A stretch of 10,814 nucleotides of DNA from Chloroflexota bacterium (GTDB taxonomy: Bacteria; Chloroflexota; Dehalococcoidia; UBA1127; JACQUN01), in assembly GCA_016210285.1 (NCBI GenBank), contig JACQUN010000154.1, forward strand, positions 1 to 10,814, in the 5' to 3' direction. The notes beneath the pieces were generated by a model. The model was not told the DNA's origin. It searched no databases and saw nothing but the letters and a program-made list of their open reading frames with translations. Made by a program: the position numbers and the translations under genes. This document shows, piece after piece, positions 1 through 6,369 of the stretch; position 1 is the stretch's first letter, and each line of letters starts with the position of its first letter.

Positions 1-1041
1 ACCCTGGGGTGTCCGAAGCTTGGCCTCTTCCGCTTCCCCGGGGCTGAGCGGGTGGGCCGGCTGGTGGTGGTGGACATTGGCATTCCTCCGCACCTGACCT
101 CCGATGGCCCCCTGGAGATGATCAGTGACGACTGGGTCCGCCAGGCGTTGCCACCCCGCCCGCTGGGGGCCCACAAAGGCTCCTTCGGACGCGTCCTGGT
201 CGTGGCCGGCTCCCGCAACTACATCGGGGCGGCCTACCTGGCGTGCACGGGGGCAGGAAGAGTCGGCACGGGGCTGGTCACCCTGGCCACCCTGGCGAGC
301 CTGCTGCCCGTGGTGGCATCCAAGCTCACCGAGGCAACCTATCTTCCCCTCCCGGAGAGCATCCCCGGCATCTTCACCCCGGAGGCCGCGCGCCTGCTGC
401 GGCAGGCCGCCCCCGGATACGACGCCGTGCTGGTGGGCTGTGGGCTGGGGCAGGACCCCGCCGCCGAGGCGCTGGTGCGCAACGCCATCCTGGCCGAAGC
501 TGCCCCGAACACCCCCATGGTGCTCGATGCCGATGCGCTGAACCTCCTGGCCCGTATCCCTGACTGGTGGGAGCAGGTGAAGGGGCCCGCCGTCCTCACT
601 CCCCACCCCGCAGAGCTCTCCCGACTCCTGGGTCGCTCCGTCCGGGACATTGAAGAGAACCGGCTTGGGGTAGCCCGAGAGGCTGCGGAAGCATGGGGGG
701 TGGTGGTGGTCCTCAAGGGGGCCTTCACCGTGGTAGCCTCTCCGCAGGGCCGGGCGCGCATCAGCCCCTTTGCCAACCCGGGCCTGGCCACCGCTGGCAC
801 CGGCGACGTCCTGGCGGGCGCCATCGCCGGGCTGCAGGCCCAGGGGATGGTCCCCTTCGACGCCGCCTGCGCCGGGGTCTTCCTCCACGGCGCCGCCGGC
901 GAGCTGGTTCGCCAGGAGCTTGGCGACACCGGCACCCTCGCCAGCGACCTCCTCGGCTCTCTCCCCAAGGCCATCAAGCGCATCAAGGAAGGCGCCTGGA
1001 ACTCTTCGCCGGGCAACCCGCTCCCAGCCTCTGTCCCATAG
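1..1041 (+). CDS. nnrD: Bifunctional NAD(P)H-hydrate epimerase / ADP-dependent NAD(P)H-hydrate dehydratase, 5' end missing
   Basis: Repairs damaged cofactor in the cytoplasm. The N-terminal epimerase (NnrE/YjeF_N) interconverts NAD(P)HX epimers and the C-terminal ribokinase-like dehydratase (NnrD) restores NAD(P)H using ADP. The frame is open from base 1, and the first 30 codons read TLGCPKLGL...GRLVVVDIGIP, the usual end of the epimerase domain, so the true start is upstream; the GTG at 52 is only an internal codon. The dehydratase part shows KGSFGRVLVVAGS (about 175-213), a GCGLGQDP loop (about 436-459), LDADALNLL (about 523-549), LTPHPAELSRLLG (about 595-633) and the diagnostic NPGLATAGTGDVLAG (about 775-822), whose GTGD at 796-807 holds the catalytic aspartate. 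It ends at TAG 1039-1041. A hydrolase follows 27 bp later on the same strand, possibly co-transcribed. The family call is secure; the missing part is a window-edge effect. Confidence 0.95.
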   Translation, partial: TLGCPKLGLFRFPGAERVGRLVVVDIGIPPHLTSDGPLEMISDDWVRQALPPRPLGAHKGSFGRVLVVAGSRNYIGAAYLACTGAGRVGTGLVTLATLASLLPVVASKLTEATYLPLPESIPGIFTPEAARLLRQAAPGYDAVLVGCGLGQDPAAEALVRNAILAEAAPNTPMVLDADALNLLARIPDWWEQVKGPAVLTPHPAELSRLLGRSVRDIEENRLGVAREAAEAWGVVVVLKGAFTVVASPQGRARISPFANPGLATAGTGDVLAGAIAGLQAQGMVPFDAACAGVFLHGAAGELVRQELGDTGTLASDLLGSLPKAIKRIKEGAWNSSPGNPLPASVP

Positions 1042-1068
1042 TCACGCTCGCCCTCCCTCCAGGCCACC

Positions 1069-2304
1069 TTGGGCACGCCGCCGGGAGCCTTCGGGGCGAG
1101 AACGCGGGAGTTGCCGGACGCCCTGGGGGAAGCAGTGCAGGGAGGCATATCCGCAGCGCACCGCCACCGCAAAGGCGCACGGTTCCTGTGGGTTGCTCCT
1201 GCCGTCCTTCTGGCGCTGGTGGCTCTCCTTCTGCTGACCGACCAGGGGCGAGTTGCTATCAAGACCGCCCTCTTTGTGCCCCAAGTGCTCCCCAGCTCCC
1301 CCGTTCATCCCCAGGAGTGGTTTGCCCCCGAGCCAATGCGCTATGAGGTCCATTTCCCCCAGGACGGAGGGGAGGGCATCGCTGACCTCTACCGGCCGGC
1401 GCGGCCAGGGCGGTACGGCGCAGTCCTCCTCTTCCTGGGTGTCAACCCCGCAGGGCGGGATGACACGCGCATCGTCAACCTGGGGAAGGCCCTGGCGCGG
1501 GCAGGCATGGTTGTCATGGTGCCCTGGTCCGAGGGCATGGCGGAGAAGCGGGTAGAGCCTCAGGAGATAGAGCGCCTGGTGGCGGCCTTTCAGTATCTGC
1601 GGGGCCTCGAGCTCGTGGACAGGAATCGGGTTGGCATGGGAGGCTTCTGTGTCGGGGCATCCCTGGCCCTGGTAGCAGCGGCTGATGCCAGCATCCGGGA
1701 CCAGGTGGCCTTCGTCAATTTCTTCGGGGGCTACTACGATGCCACGGACCTGATCCGGCAGACCGCCAGCCGCACCAGCTTCTACGGGGATGCTACCCGG
1801 CCCTGGGAGCCTGGTGACTTGACCCGGGAAGTGGTGACCTGGCACCTCATCGCAGGGCTGAGCAACCCCGCCGAGCGAGAGGCGCTGACCCGGGCCTTTG
1901 TCTCCGGGGGGTCCGGAGCTGCTCTGGACGTCTCCTCTCTCTCCCAGGAGGCAAGTGCAGCCTACTTCCTGCTGAAAGGGGTGTCCCTGGAGGAGGCACG
2001 TAGCTACACCCGCCAGCTCCCCGCGGCGACACAAGACCTGCTGCGCCGTATTTCGCCCAGCAGCTACGTGGGGGACCTTCGCGCCCGCGTGCTCATCATG
2101 CATGACCGCGAGGACGACTTGATCCCATCGCAGGAGTCCCGGCGACTGGCAGATGCCCTGGAAAGCCGCGGGAATGTGTACTACACCGACTTCTCGTTCT
2201 TCCAGCACATGGACCCCACCCGGCCCGTGGGGCGGCTCACCTTCGCCCGAGAGGCGATGAAGCTCTTCCTGCACATGTTCCAGGTCCTCCGGGCGGGGGC
2301 GTAG
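1069..2304 (+). CDS. Membrane-anchored alpha/beta hydrolase of dienelactone-hydrolase type
   Basis: Predicted hydrolase of unknown substrate. From the TTG at 1069 it has 411 residues. A hydrophobic stretch at about 39-56 (FLWVAPAVLLALVALLLL) follows a basic patch and should be an N-terminal signal anchor; the rest would lie outside the membrane. The hydrolase fold runs from about 90 to the end. The nucleophile elbow is GGFCVGAS, with Cys194 in place of the usual serine, as in dienelactone hydrolase. The likely acid is Asp349 in HDREDDLIP (fits H-x-x-x-D-x-x-x-P), and the likely base is His380 in FFQHMDP. The start is uncertain: TTG 1069 has no clear SD, while GTG at 1135 (codon 23) is preceded by a GGGGGAAG-like purine stretch and keeps the membrane helix. 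It sits 27 bp after the nnr gene and is convergent with AKR1, with 25 bp between the two stops and no visible terminator. Confidence 0.85.
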   Translation: MGTPPGAFGARTRELPDALGEAVQGGISAAHRHRKGARFLWVAPAVLLALVALLLLTDQGRVAIKTALFVPQVLPSSPVHPQEWFAPEPMRYEVHFPQDGGEGIADLYRPARPGRYGAVLLFLGVNPAGRDDTRIVNLGKALARAGMVVMVPWSEGMAEKRVEPQEIERLVAAFQYLRGLELVDRNRVGMGGFCVGASLALVAAADASIRDQVAFVNFFGGYYDATDLIRQTASRTSFYGDATRPWEPGDLTREVVTWHLIAGLSNPAEREALTRAFVSGGSGAALDVSSLSQEASAAYFLLKGVSLEEARSYTRQLPAATQDLLRRISPSSYVGDLRARVLIMHDREDDLIPSQESRRLADALESRGNVYYTDFSFFQHMDPTRPVGRLTFAREAMKLFLHMFQVLRAGA

Positions 2305-2329
2305 CTCGTGCCTTTGGCGCGGGGACATC

Positions 2330-3277
2330 TCATGGCGCTGCGACCTGCCCCAGCACTGCCTGAAGCTGCGCCAGCTCTCGGGGGGAGAGTGGTGGGATGT
2401 CCGACGCCCCCAGGTTCTCCTGCGCCTGCTCCGGCGTCTTGGCGCCAGGGATCACCACCGAGACCGCCGGGTTGTCCAGGGCAAAGCGGATCGCAGCCTG
2501 TGCCAAGCTCCGCTGCCCCGGCAGCGCCAGGAACCGCAGACTCACGGCGATCTGGACCAGTTGCCGCACGTAGACCCTGGGCCAGGAGTGGCGGATGTCC
2601 CCAGGCACATAGGCGGCGTCCTGCTGGTCTTTGCCCGTGAGGAAGCCGTTGTGGAGCGGCTCCCTGGCGATGATCCCGACGTTGCGCTCCTGGGCCAGGG
2701 GGAAGAGCTCCCAGGCCGCCTCCTGCCGAAGGACGTTGTACACCACCTGGAAGGTGTCCGGCTTTCCAGTCCGCAGGGCGGCGATCCCCTCCTCTGGGGT
2801 ATGGATGGAGACACCGTAGAAGCGAATCTTCCCCTCCCGCTTCAGCTCCTCCAGCACCGCAAAGGTGTGGCCGGAGCGGACCAGGTCGTAGGGAGGGTTG
2901 TGGAGCTGGTAGAGGTCAATGACATCGCGGCAGAGGCGCTTCAGGCTCTGCTCGCAGGCGTTGCGAATGTGCTGCGGGCTGAAGTCCATGACCGTGTAGC
3001 CGCGGGAGAAATTCCCCCCGACCTTCGTGGCGACCACCACGTCCTGCCGATTGCCAAGGACCCGCCCCAGGAGCTCTTCGCTATGGCCATAGCCATACAC
3101 ATCCGCAGTGTCGAAGAAGGTGCACCCCAGCTCCAGGGCACGCAGCAGGGCGCGTTCCGAGGTGGCGTCGTCGGTGGGGCCGTAGCTGTTGCCGTGGGCA
3201 TTCCCTCCGATGGCCCACGCGCCAAAGCCAACCTCAGAGACCTTCAGCCCTGTGCGCCCCAGAAGGCGGTAGTTCAT
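2330..3277 (-). CDS. Aldo/keto reductase (AKR1)
   Basis: NADPH-dependent oxidoreductase of the aldo/keto reductase superfamily; cytoplasmic, substrate unknown. The start is set at ATG 3275-3277, because MNYRLLGRTGLKVSEVGFG is the normal family N-terminus and GGAGGG lies 4 bases upstream. The open frame extends 19 codons further, but that part lacks family similarity. It has 315 residues. The catalytic tetrad is visible: Asp56 and Tyr61 in FFDTADVYGYG, Lys85 in VATKVGG and His126 in LYQLHNP. The C-terminal cofactor-binding motif is VVIPGAKTPEQAQENLGA. Length and order match the (beta/alpha)8 family. It is convergent with the hydrolase and divergent from the EVE gene across a 112-bp gap. A second, diverged reductase of the same superfamily lies at 6369-7412. 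Confidence 0.93.
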   Translation of the reverse strand: MNYRLLGRTGLKVSEVGFGAWAIGGNAHGNSYGPTDDATSERALLRALELGCTFFDTADVYGYGHSEELLGRVLGNRQDVVVATKVGGNFSRGYTVMDFSPQHIRNACEQSLKRLCRDVIDLYQLHNPPYDLVRSGHTFAVLEELKREGKIRFYGVSIHTPEEGIAALRTGKPDTFQVVYNVLRQEAAWELFPLAQERNVGIIAREPLHNGFLTGKDQQDAAYVPGDIRHSWPRVYVRQLVQIAVSLRFLALPGQRSLAQAAIRFALDNPAVSVVIPGAKTPEQAQENLGASDIPPLSPRELAQLQAVLGQVAAP

Positions 3278-3321
3278 CAGGCCCTCCGGCCGTGGACTGC
3301 GAGACTCGGCGTCAGGTTGCC

Positions 3322-3341
3322 GTATCCCTGTCAAAGGATAC
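3322..3341. promoter_or_regulatory. Small dyad in the divergent AKR1/EVE intergenic region
   Basis: Perfect 6-bp inverted repeat: GTATCC at 3322-3327 and GGATAC at 3336-3341, with an 8-base centre. It lies 13 bases upstream of the EVE -10 box, over the expected -35 zone, so it could be an operator. The centre also reads TTGACA on the minus strand (3329-3334), a perfect -35 hexamer toward AKR1, but I see no matching -10 at 16-18 bp. A 6-bp dyad can occur by chance. Confidence 0.25.
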
Positions 3342-3350
3342 CCTAGCCAG

Positions 3351-3359
3351 TGCTACAAT
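3351..3359 (+). promoter_or_regulatory. Extended -10 promoter of the EVE-domain gene
   Basis: TGCTACAAT fits the extended -10 consensus TGnTATAAT. There is no strong -35 at 17 bp, which is typical when TGn is present. Transcription would start near 3366, about 24 bases before the ATG, leaving room for the GAGGAGG SD at about 3378-3384. Confidence 0.5.
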
Positions 3360-3389
3360 GAAAGGGCACCAGGATCTCGAGGAGGGCGG

Positions 3390-3869
3390 ATGAACTACTG
3401 GATGGTCACCATCTCCGAGGAGAACTTCCGCATCACGCGGAACCTCGGCGTTTCCCAGCACGGCTTTGGAAGCAGCCAGCGCCGCAAGACCGAAAGGATG
3501 CGTCCAGGGGACCGGCTCCTTTTCTATATCCGGGAGACCCAGAGGTTCGCTGCCACCGCGACCGTCGCCTCCCCTCCCTTTGAAGACCGAACTCCTGTCT
3601 GGAAGGGTCCCCAGCCCGGGGAGGCGCTCCCCTACCGAGTCCATCTCAGGCCCTCGGTCATCCTGCAGGAGCCAGACTCCCTTGACGCCCGCATGCTGGC
3701 GCCGCGCCTTGAGTACGTGAAGCGTTGGCCGCCGGAGCGCTGGCCCCTGGCCTTCCAGGGGGAGCTCCACCTGCTGCCACGGAAGGACTTTGAGGTTATT
3801 GAAAGGGAGATGCAGAAGGCAGCAGGTGGGCGCTCAGCCCCGGGGGAGATGGCCAGAGCCGGGGTCTAG
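3390..3869 (+). CDS. EVE-domain (PUA-like) protein
   Basis: Small cytoplasmic protein of 159 residues, nearly all a single EVE domain. EVE domains are PUA-like folds; some bind modified DNA bases and many are stand-alone proteins of unknown role. Seen here: YWMVTISEENFRIT at the N-terminus, then GFGSSQRRKTERMRPGDRL followed by LFYI (about 26-48), the typical r-k-x-x-m-x-x-GD-x-x-x-x-YI block, then the strand RFAATATVAS (about 53-62). The aromatic-rich PPERWPLAFQG follows near 114-124. ATG 3390 is preceded by GAGGAGG at good distance. No restriction or McrBC-like gene is adjacent, so a defence role is not supported by context. The stop TAG at 3867-3869 is part of CTAG and coincides with the start of an IS630-type end; the EVE domain looks complete before it. 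Confidence 0.85.
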   Translation: MNYWMVTISEENFRITRNLGVSQHGFGSSQRRKTERMRPGDRLLFYIRETQRFAATATVASPPFEDRTPVWKGPQPGEALPYRVHLRPSVILQEPDSLDARMLAPRLEYVKRWPPERWPLAFQGELHLLPRKDFEVIEREMQKAAGGRSAPGEMARAGV

Positions 3870-3924
3870 TGTTCAGTCCTCGAAATACATTGCATAATGA
3901 GCGTGGCCGTGCTCTGCTCCGGGC
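3867..3924 (+). mobile_element. IS630-type element left end with TA target
   Basis: The sequence TA then GTGTTCAGTCCTCG at 3867-3882 begins exactly at the EVE stop codon and runs 56 bases to the ATG of an IS630-type transposase fragment, the usual spacing from end to ORF. IS630-family elements insert at TA, often within CTAG, and duplicate TA; the site here is CTAG. I found no matching right end (GGACTGAACAC followed by TA) in the next kilobases, so only one end survives. Confidence 0.55.
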
Positions 3925-4110
3925 ATGGTACGAAAAGCGAAGGCCATCAACCTCAGCGCCGAGGAGAGGGTCACGTTGGAGCGATGGACTCGGGCTCGCA
4001 CGGTGCCGCACCGAGAGGCCCAGCGGGCACGGCTGGTGCTGCTGGCCGGCGATGGGGTCTCCAACCAGGAGATTGCCATGCGCCTTGGCATGAGCACGCC
4101 CAGAAGATAG
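3925..4110 (+). pseudogene. IS630-family transposase, N-terminal fragment
   Basis: A 61-codon frame carrying only the N-terminal helix-turn-helix DNA-binding region of an IS630-family transposase. LSAEERVTLERWTRARTVP (about 10-28) is followed by REAQRARLVLLAGDGVSNQE (about 30-49) and IAMRLGMSTP (about 50-59), the family's N-terminal pattern. In intact relatives the text goes on with a second HTH half and a DDE catalytic domain; here homology stops after MSTP and TAG follows three codons later at 4108-4110. More than three quarters of the gene, including all catalytic acids, is missing, so it cannot transpose. The break near 4100 is probably a deletion junction. The 60 bases from 4111 to the terminator hold nothing I recognise. 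Confidence 0.8.
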
Positions 4111-4172
4111 ACCTCGGCGACAGCACTTCAATCGGATTCCATTTATCATGCACTAACCTGGGATTTGATGCC

Positions 4173-4205
4173 AAAAAAGCGAGGGGTCCGGTTTGGACCC
4201 CTCGC
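4173..4205 (-). terminator. Rho-independent terminator of the secreted-protein gene
   Basis: Perfect 11-bp stem, GCGAGGGGTCC at 4179-4189 pairing with GGACCCCTCGC at 4195-4205 around a 5-base loop. The A6 run at 4173-4178 becomes a T6 tract right after the hairpin on the minus strand. It lies 28 bases beyond the stop of the minus-strand gene ending at 4233, so it serves that gene. Confidence 0.92.
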
Positions 4206-4232
4206 CTGCCGTGATTGCCTGGTACGGACGAG

Positions 4233-5867
4233 CTATGGCTTCAACTCGACCGTGACCGTGTGCATCGTGCCATCCGAGAGCTTCAGCTCAATGGTGTAGC
4301 TGCCGGGTGTCAGGCCTTTGGTCTGCCAGTTGAAGATGTACTGGTTACTGGTGGTGTCGTATCGGAGGGCGGTCCTACCACTGCCGCTCGGAGGACTGCC
4401 GTTGACGATAAGCGCTACCACCGTGCTCAGGTCATTGATGTAGTTGCCGTTCGCATCCGTCAACTGCCACTTGATGGGAATGGTGCTGCCAGTCTTGAAC
4501 GTGCCTCCGGTCCGGGGCAGCGGCGGCAGGAAGCCGCTGAACGTGTAGTGGACGCTATGGCCGTGCGTTACCGACGTGGAGTTGCCCGCCGCGTCCACTG
4601 ACGTCACCGTGAAACTGTGCGTGCCGACCGTGCTGGTGTCAATGTTCGACCCGTTTGCCACGGTGCCTGCGCAAGACACAACGCCGGAAAGGCTGTCGGC
4701 GCAGGAGTAGGCGGCGGCGACCGCTTCGTTCAGCACGTACACTGCGCTGTTCGCTGGCGTCGTAATCGTCGCGGTCGGATTGGTCTTGTCAATGTTGATG
4801 CCGCTGACCGTAACGCTGGCCGTGTTGCCCGCCGCGTCCGTGACTGTCCCGGTCGCGCTCTGGCCCGCAGCCTCGGCCGAGAGGGTCTCAGGGCTGGCGC
4901 ATGACGCTACGCCGGACAGGTTGTCCGCGCAGGTGTAGGTAACGGTGACATCTGTGATGTTCCACCCCGCGCCGTTGGCCAACGGCGCCTTGGATCCGGA
5001 GATAGTGGGCTTGGTCTCATCAACGGAGGCGGTAATAGAGGCGGTAGCGCTGGTGTTGCCCGCGTTGTCCTTTGCGTTGTAGGCCACCACGTAGACGCCA
5101 TCGGCGTTGAAGGTCACGCTGGCGGAGTTGCCGGGTGTGGTCACTGTTGGCCCGCCGTTGACCGCGTATGAAACGCTCTGGACGCCGCTGTCCGCGTCAG
5201 ATGCCGTGATCGTCACTGTTGCATCGCTGTTGTTCCAGCCGGCGCCATTGGGCGCGGGGGTAGCAGCGGCGGAAACCGTGGGCGGTACGCTGTCAGTCAC
5301 CAGGGCGGGCTGGTGGGCGTCCACGCCCAGGACGCTGGAGAGAGCGCAGTCGCCAACGTTTGTTGAGTTGGCGTACAGCGTGTACGACCCTGTGAACGGT
5401 GCTGTGTACTCCCAGTACGTCCATGGCGTGCCGCCGTAGTTGCCAACCGCGGCCACATTGCGGGAGAACAGCACGACGTTTGTAGGCGCCACGTACAAGA
5501 TCACCTGGCCGTAGTCGTTATAGGGCAGGTAGTCTTCCGCCTTGAAAAACGCCCAGCCAGACACCTTCTGGCCTGCGCTCAAGGTGAAACTCTGGGAAAC
5601 AGTGTTGGTCGCGCAGCCGCCCCAAACGATGGCGAAGTAGTTTCCTTCCTTGGGAGCATAGGAGCCATAGCCGGTTACCACCTGGGCAGAACCTGACACA
5701 CTCCAACCGGAGAAGTTCCCAGTTTCAAAACCAGGATTGGCGATCCCCGTGGCCGCTTGCGCCAAGCCACTACTCACAAGCAGCGACGCCATCACCACGA
5801 GCGATACGATGACAGAGATGATCCTGGACACTCTGTTTGCCATCCTTGGAACACGAAGCAAGCTCAA
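4233..5867 (-). CDS. Secreted multidomain protein: jelly-roll, Ig-like repeats, PxKF/PxKW-type C-terminus
   Basis: Probable exported surface or extracellular protein of 544 residues. The signal peptide spans about 1-39 (MANRVSRII core, hydrophobic run, likely cut after AQA). Residues 41-186 begin NPGFETGNFSGW, as in carbohydrate-binding or PEP-associated jelly-roll domains. Three Ig-like repeats follow: about 192-283, 284-361 and 362-438, sharing NGAGWN-x-x-D-x-TV and DAAGN motifs. Repeats 2 and 3 carry YTCADNLSGVASC and YSCADSLSGVVSC, cysteine pairs ten residues apart that could form disulfides. The C-terminus (about 441-544) has FKTGSTIPIKWQLTDANG, the mark of PxKF/PxKW-type modules. No LPXTG or membrane anchor is seen. 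TTG 5867 has AGGAGGG three bases upstream; TTG 5861 and ATG 5843 are alternatives. It has its own promoter and terminator. Its Thr/Ser/Asn-rich, less GC-extreme coding differs from its neighbours, hinting at transfer. Ligand unknown. Confidence 0.85.
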   Translation of the reverse strand: MSLLRVPRMANRVSRIISVIVSLVVMASLLVSSGLAQAATGIANPGFETGNFSGWSVSGSAQVVTGYGSYAPKEGNYFAIVWGGCATNTVSQSFTLSAGQKVSGWAFFKAEDYLPYNDYGQVILYVAPTNVVLFSRNVAAVGNYGGTPWTYWEYTAPFTGSYTLYANSTNVGDCALSSVLGVDAHQPALVTDSVPPTVSAAATPAPNGAGWNNSDATVTITASDADSGVQSVSYAVNGGPTVTTPGNSASVTFNADGVYVVAYNAKDNAGNTSATASITASVDETKPTISGSKAPLANGAGWNITDVTVTYTCADNLSGVASCASPETLSAEAAGQSATGTVTDAAGNTASVTVSGINIDKTNPTATITTPANSAVYVLNEAVAAAYSCADSLSGVVSCAGTVANGSNIDTSTVGTHSFTVTSVDAAGNSTSVTHGHSVHYTFSGFLPPLPRTGGTFKTGSTIPIKWQLTDANGNYINDLSTVVALIVNGSPPSGSGRTALRYDTTSNQYIFNWQTKGLTPGSYTIELKLSDGTMHTVTVELKP

Positions 5868-5889
5868 GAACCCTCCTCACTTTTCCCGT

Positions 5890-6111
5890 TCAACTCGGGT
5901 TTTCTTGCTGCATATTATCGGCCTCTTGTCTCGGCCCGTCAAGCACCTTTGCCACCCCAGCAGACCGACCCGGGGCATCCATCCACGACACCGTAACACC
6001 CAGCCCCCGAAAGGCATGAGCCTCCACCGCCTGGGCCACGACCGGGGGTTGAATGGTGGCGATGTAGTAGTCATCTCCCCCCCATCCGCGAGCATGCGGC
6101 GAGGGGCGCAT
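5890..6111 (-). CDS. Doubtful 73-codon ORF in the intergenic region
   Basis: An ATG at 6109-6111 follows GGAGG at 6121-6125 with 9-base spacing, and the frame stays open to TGA at 5890-5892. The product contains DDYYIATIQPPVVAQAVEA and later VSWMDAPGRSAGVAKVL, which reads more protein-like than most shadows, but I recognise no family. It has a stop just upstream in frame (6139-6141), and its 3' end runs over the promoter of the secreted-protein gene on the same strand. It may be a relic of a longer gene, a small real gene or chance. The rest of 6112-6207 holds nothing I can assign. Confidence 0.2.
   Translation of the reverse strand: MRPSPHARGWGGDDYYIATIQPPVVAQAVEAHAFRGLGVTVSWMDAPGRSAGVAKVLDGPRQEADNMQQENPS
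5914..5942 (-). promoter_or_regulatory. Sigma-70-like promoter of the secreted-protein gene
   Basis: On the minus strand TTGACG (plus 5937-5942), a 17-bp spacer and GATAAT (plus 5914-5919): five of six consensus bases in each box at ideal spacing. Transcription would begin near 5907, about 40 bases before the TTG start, with the SD between them. Confidence 0.75.
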
Positions 6112-6210
6112 CCCGCGCGTCCTCCAAGAGGGAGAACGTCAGAGAGCTTTCTCAGTAGCCCCTTACGCACACGTTGAAAGCTTGTGGCAACAGAACCCGG
6201 GCCCGCTCTA

Positions 6211-6369
6211 GTGTCCTGAGTTGTTAGTTCGTTGAATAAATGCAGCGACTGTTGGGCGGCCCCGTTCATGGTTCGACAAGCTCACCACGAACGGAGAACC
6301 CTAATCCGCTCGCCCTGAGCTTGTCGAAGGGCGGCTGGGAATATATATGATTCTTCTGACTCAGGACAC
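6211..6369. mobile_element. MITE-like non-autonomous element, IS630/Tc1 type
   Basis: A 159-bp unit with perfect 11-bp terminal inverted repeats, GTGTCCTGAGT at 6211-6221 and ACTCAGGACAC at 6359-6369, flanked on both sides by TA (6209-6210 and 6370-6371). The bases outside are C and G, so the empty site was CTAG, the preferred target described for IS630. It has no coding capacity, as expected of a MITE moved in trans. Its right end abuts the stop codon of AKR2. Confidence 0.8.
6262..6334. repeat. REP-like palindrome inside the MITE-like element
   Basis: TTCGACAAGCTCA at 6272-6284 and its exact reverse complement TGAGCTTGTCGAA at 6316-6328 form a 13-bp inverted repeat with a 31-base centre. 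Each arm lies in its own smaller palindrome: CCGTTC...GAACGG at 6262-6294 and CGCCC...GGGCG at 6311-6333. This core word is familiar from dispersed intergenic repeats in many GC-rich bacteria. As RNA it could form a hairpin downstream of AKR2, but there is no clean T-tract. Confidence 0.75.

Noticed and set aside
1042..2328. Long minus-strand open frame (428 codons) opposite the hydrolase gene
   Set aside because: It is a shadow caused by high GC; the plus strand has a full alpha/beta hydrolase with nucleophile, acid and histidine motifs, and the minus product has no recognisable domain.
3390..3869. EVE-domain gene as part of a defence island
   Set aside because: EVE domains occur with modification-dependent nucleases, but no nuclease, methylase, helicase or phage gene is near; neighbours are a reductase and a dead transposase.
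5940..6060. Possible tRNA-like sequence on the minus strand
   Set aside because: The stretch around GGCGGTGGAGGCTCATGCC resembled part of a tRNA-Ser D and anticodon region, but no 7-base anticodon loop, TTCGA-containing T-arm or matching acceptor stem can be folded.
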